Below are positions 45,938 through 53,341 of a stretch of DNA of 64,000 nt, in pieces (position 1 is the first letter of the stretch; each line of letters opens with the position of its first letter). The stretch is taken from NCBI GenBank assembly GCA_963732415.1, contig CAVSZK010000009.1, positions 219,996 to 283,995 on the forward strand, written 5' to 3'. Position numbers and translations under genes: made by a program. This DNA is from RPQJ01 sp963732415. Lineage in GTDB: Bacteria; Pseudomonadota; Gammaproteobacteria; Steroidobacterales; Steroidobacteraceae. Below the pieces are notes generated by a model. The model was not told the DNA's origin, searched no databases, and saw nothing but the letters and a program-made list of their open reading frames with translations.

Positions 45938-46582
45938 CTAGCGTGTCGGCATCGGGCGGCCAGCACCGCCGAACGCGCGCTCGATCGTCCTTATCGACTC
46001 GACGCTGTCCCACTGCCGTGCGCCATGAAACCTCGCGACGACACGACCGCCCGCGTCGACCAGCACCGTGAGCGGGATGGTCGAGGCGCCAGGCATGTGC
46101 TCCAGCGTCAGTCGCGAGTCGATGTAGTGATTCACCGTAGCGTTCGACTGCCTGAGCCACCTCAACGCCGCGCCGCGGTCATCGTCGATCGAAATTCCGA
46201 TCACGGTGTACCGACTGCCAGCCTCGCTCCAGGCCAGGCTTTCGAGTGAAGCCGCCTCCGCCCGGCACGGCCCGCAGTAACTGGCCCACACGTTGATGAT
46301 CAGCGGGCGGCCCCGGTAGCTGGAAAGCGATCTCTGCGGACCGTTCAGGCCGGCCATCAGCACGTCCGGCAACGGCCGCCCCACCGCGACGGGTGCAGGA
46401 GCGGCGGACACCGCCTGTCGATCTCGACCGGGACGATGCGGCAGCACTGGCGCGGCATCTTCGAGCGAATTGAACGCGTCTATCCGAACGTATTTGGCGC
46501 GACGGTGCCGGCCGACACGCACGCCGGTCGCGGGCTGGCAAAGCGCGGCAATGTGCTGGAGATATTGCGGCTGAACCTCCAC
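45938..46582 (-). CDS. TlpA-like thioredoxin-fold protein, N-terminus uncertain
   Basis: The core has VGRPLPDV, then NVWASYCGPCRAEAASLESL with the CxxC active site, the IGISIDDD strand and STIPLTVLVDAGG with the cis-Pro loop, so it is a TlpA/ResA-type disulfide reductase, normally periplasmic and used in cytochrome c maturation or oxidant defence. The frame extends upstream to a GTG at 46582, but this N-terminal part has no signal peptide and matches nothing. The true start may have been lost where the gene abuts repeat R7. If so, the protein would be cytoplasmic or dead. Confidence 0.7.
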   Translation of the reverse strand: MEVQPQYLQHIAALCQPATGVRVGRHRRAKYVRIDAFNSLEDAAPVLPHRPGRDRQAVSAAPAPVAVGRPLPDVLMAGLNGPQRSLSSYRGRPLIINVWASYCGPCRAEAASLESLAWSEAGSRYTVIGISIDDDRGAALRWLRQSNATVNHYIDSRLTLEHMPGASTIPLTVLVDAGGRVVARFHGARQWDSVESIRTIERAFGGAGRPMPTR

Positions 46583-46719
46583 GAGGTGCGGCCCGCGCGG
46601 TGCGCGGTGCAGCCCAATTCAGGCGACGCGGAACAGTAGGAAGCGGTGCCCTCGTCTGTGACATCGGCCTTGATGCTCAATTGACGTTGGCCGGACTCTC
46701 GAACAACGCGCAACCAGAG

Positions 46720-46895
46720 TCTCGGTGACTCGGGGAGATCGCCGGCCCGACCGAACCGCCCCGCCGGACCGAGCCCATCTCGAACCTGTTGCGTGAAGAA
46801 CCGTATTAATCTTGCAACGCCCCAACGCCGTCAACGGCTTACCGGCATCGCGACCGAACCGTTTCCGAACCGCGTGCCGAACCGTCGACGCGGCG
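46720..46895 (-). repeat. Composite repeat, copy R7 (middle and block B only)
   Basis: cgaccgaaccgccccgcc and gaccgagcccat match the middle part of R5, and cgtcaacggcttaccggcat, cgcgaccgaacc and ttccgaaccgcg match block B. The tRNA part is absent. It separates the TlpA-like gene from a toxin-antitoxin locus. Confidence 0.7.
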
Positions 46896-46967
46896 GTCCA
46901 CCATCGCGTGGTGCACCGACTCACCCGAAGAAGCAGGCATGCGCATCCTCGGACACCAATGAAGCGA

Positions 46968-47054
46968 ACTCATCGGCGGCGGTGGCCGACGCTGTTTCAT
47001 CAAGGCATCCATGGCCCTGTGCACTCGGGCGAACTCGATCTCCGTGAGCGCCAC
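46968..47054 (-). pseudogene. N-terminal scrap of a DUF3024-like protein
   Basis: From GTG 47054 the minus strand reads ALTEIEFARVHRAMDALMKQ, then RRPPPP, which resembles the start of DUF3024 proteins. Similarity ends after about 28 residues. The rest is missing or shifted. Confidence 0.35.
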
Positions 47055-47059
47055 CGTCG

Positions 47060-47401
47060 CTACGCCACTTTTCGCAAGTCGACCGTATGGGCCCTGATGC
47101 CCACTTTGAGACGCTTCCTTACGGCATCAAAAATTGCCGCCAGGTTATCCATACTTGGATTGCCTTTGGGCGACAGCATTCGATGAAGGCTCTTACTCGG
47201 CATGGCCGTTAGCTTGGCCAGTTGTTCGAAGCCCAAGGTTGCATTCACGAGATCGCGCAGAATGAGACGCGCCGTCTCTGGCTCACCACTCAGGAATAGC
47301 GTTGCCGCTTCATCCAGCAGCGCCCTGGCGAACGCGGGGTCGCGCTCGACACGAGCGACGACGGTCTTCTTGAAATCGCGAGTCAGCGCCATGGTCATCA
47401 C
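47060..47401 (-). CDS. HigA-type (HTH) antitoxin
   Basis: The 113-residue protein has the layout of antitoxins that follow HigB2-type toxins: FKKTVVARVERDPAFARALL at the start, AATLFLSGEPETARLILRDL, and a helix-turn-helix region near LTAMPSKSLHRMLSPKGNPS. It would bind and neutralise the toxin encoded just upstream and repress the shared promoter. The gene lies 21 bp after the toxin gene. Because that toxin is truncated, this antitoxin may be an orphan now. Confidence 0.85.
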   Translation of the reverse strand: MMTMALTRDFKKTVVARVERDPAFARALLDEAATLFLSGEPETARLILRDLVNATLGFEQLAKLTAMPSKSLHRMLSPKGNPSMDNLAAIFDAVRKRLKVGIRAHTVDLRKVA

Positions 47402-47422
47402 CTCTTTCGGTTCCTGGCATTT

Positions 47423-47653
47423 TCACCGGCCGGTGCAGGCGTCTTTCGCCTGATAGATCCGATAACCCGGACCCCAATCGATGACGTATTCGCCGATGCC
47501 CGCAAACCACTTCACATTCGACGTATTGCCGAGTTCCATGCGCAGCGTCGCGGTCGTGACTTTCGCCGCCGCCTGCGCGTCGAGGCCGTCGAACCAGTCT
47601 CTGTAGGGACTCGAGCCATCCGGGCGAATGTATTCTTCCACCCGGATTTTCAT
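47423..47653 (-). pseudogene. Truncated HigB2/RelE-superfamily toxin
   Basis: The product (IRPDGSSPYRDWFDGLDAQA, AKVTTATLRMELGN, then EYVIDWGPGYRIY) matches the family up to the YRIY strand and then ends after AKDACTGR. Normal members continue about 25 residues with an LLGGGTKKRQ-like strand and a helix that carry activity and fold. Loss of this end should inactivate the toxin. Confidence 0.75.
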
Positions 47654-47662
47654 TTGTATATG

Positions 47663-47678
47663 GTAACTTTTTCGTTAC
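47663..47678. promoter_or_regulatory. Toxin-antitoxin operator
   Basis: GTAAC and GTTAC arms (47663-47667, 47674-47678) lie within a wider imperfect palindrome of TATAT ends, 10-25 bp before the toxin start, overlapping an AT-rich promoter. The remaining 343 bp to the aldo/keto reductase gene show nothing I can name. Confidence 0.5.
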
Positions 47679-48021
47679 TATATGCAAGCGACATAGTGCT
47701 CTCAGTTCGGCTCTGCGTCCGGTTCACCCTCAGCGTCCGGGTTGTCGAGGAGATGCGGGCCGGACCCCCGGCCTTCGGCGCCACCGCGGTGTTCGCAACT
47801 CCCCGGCCACGTCATGTAGGACGACGGGTGGCGCAACAACGCCCCTTCGACCGAGGCCCTGGAAAGGCCAGGCAATGCTAACCTCGTGGCCGAGGTCTTG
47901 CGCTGGGCCGGTTCGCCGCCGAATCTGCGGGAGTTAAAGCCGCCGGCTCAAGGTACCTGATCCTGTTCCCATTCCCCGGGTGGCACGTCGCCGAAGACCA
48001 CCCAATTTAGGAAACACATTG

Positions 48022-49020
48022 ATGTCCGTGCAACACAAACGTCTCGGCGCCCACGGTGCCCTGGTGAGCAACCTGTGCCTTGGGACGATGAACTTCGGTT
48101 GGGTTACCAACGAAGACGAAAGTTTCAAGATCATGGATCGTGCCCTGGAACTGGGCATCAACTTCTTCGACACTGCCGACGTCTACGGTTGGACGGTCCA
48201 GCACGGCACGACAGAGGAAATTATCGGCCGCTGGTTTGCCCAAGGCGGCGGCCGTCGAGACGCCGTGATTCTTGCGACCAAGGTCTTCAACCCGGTAACG
48301 CGCAAGGGCAACCGTCCCGAACCTAATGCCGACGGCCGAAGCCTTTCGGCGGTCAAGATCAAGAAGCACTGCGAAGGTAGCTTGCGGCGCCTGCAGACGG
48401 AGTGGATCGACCTCTATCAGATGCATCACATCGATCGCTCCTGCCCATGGGGGGAAACGTGGCAGGCCTTCGACAGCTTGGTACAGCAGGGAAAGATCGT
48501 CTACGCAGGCTCGAGCAATTTCGCCGGATGGGACATTGCGACGGCCTGCCAGGAAGCATCCAGGCGCGGAATGACCGGCCTGGTGAGCGAGCAGAGTACT
48601 TATAGCCTCAACAACCGCATAGTCGAACTGGAAGTCATTCCTGCCTGCCGCCATTATGGGTTGGGCCTGATCCCATGGAGCCCGCTGGCCGGCGGCCTGT
48701 TGGGCGGCGCACTGGGCAAGGCGCAGGCTGGGCGGCGCATGGACCCGGGCTTCGTCAAGAATGTGGAATCGAACCGCTCCAAGCTCGCGAAGTACGAGGC
48801 GCTCTGCAAGGAGTTGGGCGAGGAGCCTGGTGCCGTGGCACTTGCTTGGCTGCTGCACAACCCGGCGGTGACTGCACCGATCATAGGCCCACGCACGCTC
48901 GAACAGCTGGAAAGCGCAGTGCGCGCCACCGAAATCGCACTGGGTGCCGACGTGCTCAAACGGCTCGACGAAATCTTTCCTGGCCCTGGCGGCGAAGCGC
49001 CCGAGGCCTATGCCTGGTAG
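48022..49020 (+). CDS. Aldo/keto reductase
   Basis: The 332-residue TIM barrel has the AKR marks: LCLGTMNFGW, INFFDTADVYGW (catalytic Asp and Tyr), ILATKVF (Lys), YQMHHID (His) and the NADPH-binding IIGPRTLEQLESAV near the end. It reduces aldehydes or ketones with NADPH, probably in the AKR11/YajO-like group. The ATG at 48022 has AGGA about 9 bp upstream. It lies alone between a toxin-antitoxin locus and repeat R8. Confidence 0.94.
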   Translation: MSVQHKRLGAHGALVSNLCLGTMNFGWVTNEDESFKIMDRALELGINFFDTADVYGWTVQHGTTEEIIGRWFAQGGGRRDAVILATKVFNPVTRKGNRPEPNADGRSLSAVKIKKHCEGSLRRLQTEWIDLYQMHHIDRSCPWGETWQAFDSLVQQGKIVYAGSSNFAGWDIATACQEASRRGMTGLVSEQSTYSLNNRIVELEVIPACRHYGLGLIPWSPLAGGLLGGALGKAQAGRRMDPGFVKNVESNRSKLAKYEALCKELGEEPGAVALAWLLHNPAVTAPIIGPRTLEQLESAVRATEIALGADVLKRLDEIFPGPGGEAPEAYAW

Positions 49021-49094
49021 TGGCGCCACCCCGATCTTTCGTAGTAATCCAGAGCTGGAGCGACGTCCCCTCGCGGAGCCCTGTCGACCGGCCA

Positions 49095-49465
49095 GCTCAG
49101 ATCGCCAGCTTCCCAGGTTCCCAGATCGCCAGCCCCGCCGGCCGCGCTGGGGCCCCATCGACGCCTTTTTTAGATAGTCCGTGGGTCGGCCGATTTCGGG
49201 CCAAAACGGCCCCGGATAGTCCGGCGTTCACGCCGACAATAGCATGATATTCATAGAGTTAGGAGTGGTGGCCAGGGACGGACCGATTCGCGAAGCGAAT
49301 CAGGACAGCGCAGCTGCCCGAAGGGCGAGGATCGGCGCAGGCCGATCCGAGTCAATCGAACCATCGACACGCGGATCTTCAGCACGACGGAGAGCCCGGT
49401 TCGGCGTAAGCAAGCCCAAGACCGGGAAGGGATTTCTCCCTGGCCGACCGAACCGTGCTGTCCGG
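49095..49465 (-). repeat. tRNA-Phe-derived composite repeat, copy R8 left part
   Basis: Blocks in + order: ccagatcgccag (49124 area), agatagtccgtgggtcgg, gatttcgggccaaaacggcc, ccggatagtccggcgttcac, gagttaggagtggtggccag, the same hairpin-rich insert as R5 (49282-49354), the tRNA part (aatcgaaccatcgacacgcg, then gatcttcag), and the middle part up to gccgaccgaaccg. It stops where the higBA locus begins; the remainder reappears after higBA at 50.1 kb. Confidence 0.85.
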
Positions 49466-49466
49466 T

Positions 49467-49490
49467 TGTAAAGCGTCACTTGTCGGTTTA
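49467..49490. promoter_or_regulatory. Possible higBA promoter/operator
   Basis: GTAAA and TTTAC arms enclose 14 nt just before the toxin start. HigA-type antitoxins commonly bind such sites. The -35 and -10 are not clear. Confidence 0.35.
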
Positions 49491-49499
49491 CGATGAGCC

Positions 49500-49778
49500 G
49501 TGATCAGGAGTTTCAGACACAAGGGACTCGAGGCGTTCTTCAGACGAGGCACCAAGGCCGGAATACAGCCACAGCACGCGTCGAAGCTCAGGCTGCAACT
49601 GACGGCACTGGACGCAGCGACCAAGCCGAGCGATCTCGCAGCTCCCGGGTGGCGCCTGCACTCCCTGACCGGCGAACTCAGGGGATTCCACTCGATCACG
49701 GTCAACGGCAACTGGCGCGTGATCTTCAGATTCGTCGGGCAGGACGTCGAACTCGTCGATTATCTGGACTACCACTGA
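49500..49778 (+). CDS. higB: HigB toxin (RelE superfamily)
   Basis: The 92-residue protein matches HigB mRNA interferases: MIRSFRHKGLEAFFRRGTKA, LTALDAATKPSDLAAPGWRL, then LTGELRGFHSITVNGNWRVI and FRFVGQDVELVDYLDYH. The late Arg and His/Tyr residues that cleave ribosome-bound mRNA are in place, so it looks active. The GTG start at 49500 is inside a purine-poor leader. It is followed 12 bp later by higA. The pair is inserted between two halves of composite repeat R8. Confidence 0.92.
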   Translation: MIRSFRHKGLEAFFRRGTKAGIQPQHASKLRLQLTALDAATKPSDLAAPGWRLHSLTGELRGFHSITVNGNWRVIFRFVGQDVELVDYLDYH

Positions 49779-49790
49779 CAAGCATCTTCC

Positions 49791-50081
49791 ATGAGCAACA
49801 TGCACAACCCCGCGCACCCCGGTGAGGTCCTCCGCGAGTATCTCCCCGAGGGAGTACCAATCGGTGAGGTCGCGAAGCGCCTCGGCGTCACGCGGCAGGC
49901 TCTTTCCGCGCTGTTGAATGGGCGTGCCGGCGTCAGCGCATTGATGGCGCTGCGCCTCGAGGGAGCGCTCGGGACGAGCGCCGAGATGTGGCTCAACATG
50001 CAGACGAGCCACGACCTCTGGCGAGCGCGCAAACGTCCACCGCGCGTCCGGCGAATATCCGCATCGAATAGGGCGGCCTGA
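49791..50081 (+). CDS. higA: HigA antitoxin (XRE-type)
   Basis: The 96-residue antitoxin has the HigA start NPAHPGEVLREYLPEGVPIG, the helix-turn-helix KRLGVTRQALSALLNGRAGV and the MALRLEGALGTSAEMWLNMQ helix pair. It neutralises HigB and represses the operon. The arrangement, toxin first, is standard for higBA. A second ATG four codons in is possible. Confidence 0.94.
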   Translation: MSNMHNPAHPGEVLREYLPEGVPIGEVAKRLGVTRQALSALLNGRAGVSALMALRLEGALGTSAEMWLNMQTSHDLWRARKRPPRVRRISASNRAA

Positions 50082-50124
50082 GGGCGTCGAACGTCGCGTC
50101 AGAACCTGGACCGCTCGGCTACTC

Positions 50125-50265
50125 AAAGGCGGGGGAACGTCGGACCGACCCCATACCGAACCGGAACCTGGCAAACCTGACCTGGAATTTGCGAGCCCGA
50201 TCAGGCTCAACGGCTTACCGGCATCGCGACCGAACGTCTTCCGAACCGGCAGCCGAACGCGGTGC
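50125..50265 (-). repeat. Composite repeat, copy R8 right part (middle end and block B)
   Basis: gaccccataccgaaccggaa matches the middle of R5, and ctcaacggcttaccggcatc, gcgaccgaacg and cttccgaaccgg match block B. Together with 49095-49465 it makes one nearly full repeat split by higBA. Confidence 0.75.
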
Positions 50266-50306
50266 GCTCGCCCCGAATCAATTGTCTGCGGAGCACACCC
50301 AATCGC

Positions 50307-50648
50307 TCAGGCCGCCTCCACCAGAATTCGGCCCGGTGTATTGGCGGTGCGGTGCGCCTTGATCCGGATTTCCACATCACGGCCCAACGCGGTCAGAAAC
50401 ACCATCAGCCGCTCGACCGAAAACCCGTCCAGCTTGTAGTGCTTCAGCGCCGACACCTTCGGCTGACTGATCCCGAGCAGCGTCGCCGAGCGAACCTGCG
50501 ACAGGCGACGCGTCTTCAGTAGTCGATTGATCTCGACTGTCAGGCGCAGCTTGGTATCGAGTTCCTCGGCATCACCCAGGCCGAGATCAGCAAACACATT
50601 GCCGGAACTCGCCTCGATGAGTCCGCGCTTAGTGGTCCGTCTTGCCAT
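50307..50648 (-). CDS. XRE-family antitoxin (partner of Gp49-like toxin)
   Basis: The 113-residue protein has LTVEINRLLKTRRLSQVRSA, then TLLGISQPKVSALKHYKLDG, a clear helix-turn-helix, and the SVERLMVFLTALGRDVEI end typical of antitoxins paired with Gp49/HigB-like toxins. The start overlaps the toxin gene by 20 bp. The toxin is frameshifted, so this too may be an antitoxin without a working partner. Confidence 0.9.
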   Translation of the reverse strand: MARRTTKRGLIEASSGNVFADLGLGDAEELDTKLRLTVEINRLLKTRRLSQVRSATLLGISQPKVSALKHYKLDGFSVERLMVFLTALGRDVEIRIKAHRTANTPGRILVEAA

Positions 50649-51011
50649 ATCTCACCTCGTAGTCCGCGCGTGCAAGCTTGAGCCGTGCTCCGATCAAATC
50701 CACGTCCGTTCGCGCGGTCCGAATCCCGCTGGGCGACTTCTTCTGAAAGCAATGCAGGACATACACTGCTTTCGGCAGACGCACCGTGTACACCGCTCGA
50801 AAAGTATCACCATCAAAGTTGCTGACGATCTCGAGAACCCCCGGACCCTCGCCCTTCCAGGGCTTGGCCACCGGATGCTTGTCCCCGTACTGCGCACACC
50901 CAGCGCCGTACCCAGTTCCCGCACCACCGGCTCCGGCATCGCGAGCAGGTCGCGCTTGCTTGCGCTGACCCAGAAAAGCTGCTTCTCATCCGGGCCCGGA
51001 GTGGATCGCAT
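50629..51011 (-). pseudogene. Gp49-like/HigB toxin, frameshifted
   Basis: The first frame from 51011 reads LFWVSASKRDLLAMPEPVVR and ELGTALG. The family continuation AQYGDKHPVAKPWKGEGPGV, then LEIVSNFDGDTFRAVYTVRL and YVLHCFQKKS, is in another frame from about 50895. One base change in length near 50893-50900 explains both. The result is an interrupted toxin of about 125 residues. Sequencing error is an alternative. Confidence 0.8.
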
Positions 51012-51239
51012 GGCGTATTATCCCTGTTTTGGAATACTTTGCAATTCGACGCATGCGGCCCTGCTGCCCCTGCCCGGTTCGCAGAAGCTACGGTTATGTC
51101 AAACCGGTCGCGGTGGGCTGCAGATAGATGCGTAGCTCGGAGCGCCCTCTTTTGCCGGACCAACCGGACGAAGAGAGGGTCAGCCACCCCTTACCCCGGT
51201 TTTAGATGGCCACAAAAAATCGGGGTGACGTCAGATTCC

Positions 51240-51330
51240 CGCTACCTCCACCGACGCGACCCGATTTTCGATAGTCCGACGGCCGGCCGTCTTTCGGCCC
51301 AAACGACACGCCGATTTGTGGGCGGTCCCG
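51240..51330 (-). repeat. tRNA-Phe-flank repeat, copy R9 (flank only)
   Basis: cgacgcgacccgattttcga, tagtccgacggccggc, ctttcggcccaaacgac and gccgatttgtgggcgg follow the block order of R6 and R8 and stop before the tRNA part. It lies in the 396-bp gap between the Gp49 toxin remnant and the alarmone hydrolase gene, which otherwise shows nothing. Confidence 0.55.
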
Positions 51331-51407
51331 ACGGCCATTCAGATGAACCTGACAAGACCGAATGAGCCGGCTCAGGAGGGCTCCCCACGCCCGCTGGACC
51401 CGTGCCC

Positions 51408-51959
51408 TCAATTCACCGGTCTCTGTCGGTACAGCCGATCGAACATCCGCTCGAGCCGCGGATTCACCCCACGCGCCTGGTCCACCACTGCCTTCGCCCA
51501 GTCGAAGTACTTCTGCTGACGAACCAGGGACCATCCGGCCGGCGGACTTGCGAGGATGTCGCGCAGGTTGCAGATCTTGTCGGCGAGCTTTACCTGCCGC
51601 GCCCGCTCGCTGGCTCGCCCGGCCTTGGCAACCTGCAGGCGCTTGCGCGATTCCTTCGCCAGGAACTTCACGTCGGTCACTTCGATGACGACGTCCGCCA
51701 CGGAAATGCCGAACATGCCCCGCAGCTCATCGTAGGTCGTCTCGGTGTCCTCGATCGTGTCGTGCAACAGGGCAGCGGCGATGACGATCGGATCGTGAAC
51801 GCCCCCATCCGTGTGCAGCACTTCGGCGAGGTTGATCGGGTGATTGATGTAAGGGGTCGCCTTCACATCCTTTCGCCTCTGGTCTTTGTGCTTGTGGGCC
51901 GCGAACTGCGCTGCTCTCAGCACCAGGCCAATGTCGTCGTTCGTCTTAGACTTATGCAT
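51408..51959 (-). CDS. Small alarmone hydrolase (MESH1-like HD protein)
   Basis: The 183-residue single-domain HD protein matches MESH1-type (p)ppGpp hydrolases: YINHP (His40), ALLHDTIED (His66, Asp67, Glu70, Asp71) and VKLADKICNLRDI (Asp127, Asn131), covering the metal ligands and catalytic residues. There is no synthetase, TGS or ACT domain. Such proteins remove the 3' phosphates of ppGpp/pppGpp or NADPH, and some serve as antitoxins to toxic alarmone synthetases. Its start overlaps the end of an unknown gene by 8 bp, so the two are translated together. Confidence 0.9.
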   Translation of the reverse strand: MHKSKTNDDIGLVLRAAQFAAHKHKDQRRKDVKATPYINHPINLAEVLHTDGGVHDPIVIAAALLHDTIEDTETTYDELRGMFGISVADVVIEVTDVKFLAKESRKRLQVAKAGRASERARQVKLADKICNLRDILASPPAGWSLVRQQKYFDWAKAVVDQARGVNPRLERMFDRLYRQRPVN

Positions 51960-52572
51960 GCACGCCTCCTGCGGCCAACGGGGGATGTAAAGGGCTCCAC
52001 CCCGCAGGCAGCGCCCTCGCCGCTACGTCGGCGGCCCACCAGGTCTTTGCAACACACTCAAGACCGTAGCGCCGCATCAGGATGTCCTGGAAATCCTGGT
52101 ACGCCGCCTCTCCTGCGTCAAACGATTGGTAGACCATCGACTTTGCGAGCGCCACTAGCGTCCGGTTCGAGGAGGACAGCAGGTCGAAGACGTCGGCCTT
52201 CAGGAACGCTTTCCAGTCTTCCAGCAGGTCCATCGGATAGGTGTCGTCGCTCGTGTACATGACGCGCTCGCGCGCGACGCGCGGCATGGCCCAGCGGTGG
52301 TAGGCAGCCATGTGCTCGTGCGGCACCTGCAGCAGCTTGTGGCTGAACCCTTCACGTTCAATTTTCAGCAGACGCTCCCAGTTCCTGTCGAGCCAGGGGA
52401 CCGAACGTCGGCGCGCATGGGCCGCGAGGATCACGTTCGCCCAGATGAATCCGAGCGTCGAGCCGCCGAAGATATCAATCGACGGTCGCAGCGGGCTCGT
52501 GAAGTACAGGTCGTGCTGCACCCAGGCTCGCGCCATGTCCACATCGCCTTCGAAACAAGGCCCTACCCACAT
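51952..52572 (-). CDS. Unknown protein coupled to the alarmone hydrolase
   Basis: The 206-residue protein is rich in Trp and aromatic residues (WVQHDLYFTSP, FIWANVILAAHARRRSVPWL, WWAADVAARALPAGW). It has no signal peptide or clear membrane helix, and no motif of RelA/SpoT synthetases. The ATG at 52572 has an excellent GAGGTGA 7 bp upstream. It precedes and overlaps the hydrolase gene, so a shared function is likely, perhaps as a toxin, sensor or effector whose action involves nucleotides. I do not recognise the family. Confidence 0.75.
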   Translation of the reverse strand: MWVGPCFEGDVDMARAWVQHDLYFTSPLRPSIDIFGGSTLGFIWANVILAAHARRRSVPWLDRNWERLLKIEREGFSHKLLQVPHEHMAAYHRWAMPRVARERVMYTSDDTYPMDLLEDWKAFLKADVFDLLSSSNRTLVALAKSMVYQSFDAGEAAYQDFQDILMRRYGLECVAKTWWAADVAARALPAGWSPLHPPLAAGGVHA

Positions 52573-52841
52573 ATTCAGTCACCTCACATCCATGCGCGTC
52601 ACGTGACTCATCCATTGCCGCGTCACGCGCGGTTCCAGGGGCCGCCGTCCTCGGCGACCGTCGTCAACATCGTTTGGTGGAGCTGGGCATGCTCCGATCG
52701 TGTTGCCCGTAGCGTCACCCCGCTGGGTGACTGGTTTGCCTTTCGGCCGTGTGCCCCGGTTGCCGGGGGAACCACCGCGCCCACTTGGGTCGGTTGGCGG
52801 GAGCGCACGCTCCACTCTTCACACCAGTTATGGATGAGGGC

Positions 52842-53200
52842 TCACCCTCCGTTCTCAAGACCTTCTCTCTCCTCCCACGCTCCAATACTAGCGAGGCCGA
52901 GGCTCACCACGTGAGCCCAAACCTGGAGCGCGGCCAGGCGCTCCACGGTGTCCGGGTAACGATTGACGAGGTTGATCATGAGCGCAGCCTGGGCGTTGCG
53001 CCGCTCCCTGCCCTGCTCCCAGTTCTCCAATGTCCTGACATTTGTTCGCAGGTAGGCGGCGAAGAGGCCGCGCGACCACGCATCTCGATGCCAGCCACCG
53101 CGTCGGCATCGAATGGACGCACTCTTCCCTCGTCGAACTGCGTGAGGCCAGCACCGACGTCCGAGCGGAGTTGCGGGGTGAGTGAAACATTGATGGCCAT
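52842..53200 (-). pseudogene. Toxin-antitoxin debris: ParD-like start joined to XRE antitoxin end
   Basis: From ATG 53200 a frame starts like a ParD or RHH antitoxin (MAINVSLTPQLRSDV), with FDADAVAGIEMRGRA later. Near 53095 a different frame takes over with RGLFAAYLRTNVRTLENWEQ, GRERRNAQAALMINLVNRYP and DTVERLAAL, the helix-turn-helix end of a RelE-partner antitoxin. The parts come from different families, so this is a deletion or recombination join, not one gene. No toxin is present. Confidence 0.55.
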
Positions 53201-53341
53201 GGCGGAGCTCCGTGACGCGTTGAATGGCATTTTCTGCAATTCCTTGCAATTACTGCGGTCGGAGCCAGCGTGGTAAAATGAAGGTTCGTTTAGCCAATAT
53301 CACCTGATGGGGTTGCGAAGACCCCGGGAGTAACGCGCCGC

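Noticed and set aside
28505..51330. Integron attC array
   Set aside because: The repeats are far from attC form: no consistent GTTRRRY/RYYYAAC core pairs and no integron integrase. The tRNA match explains them better.
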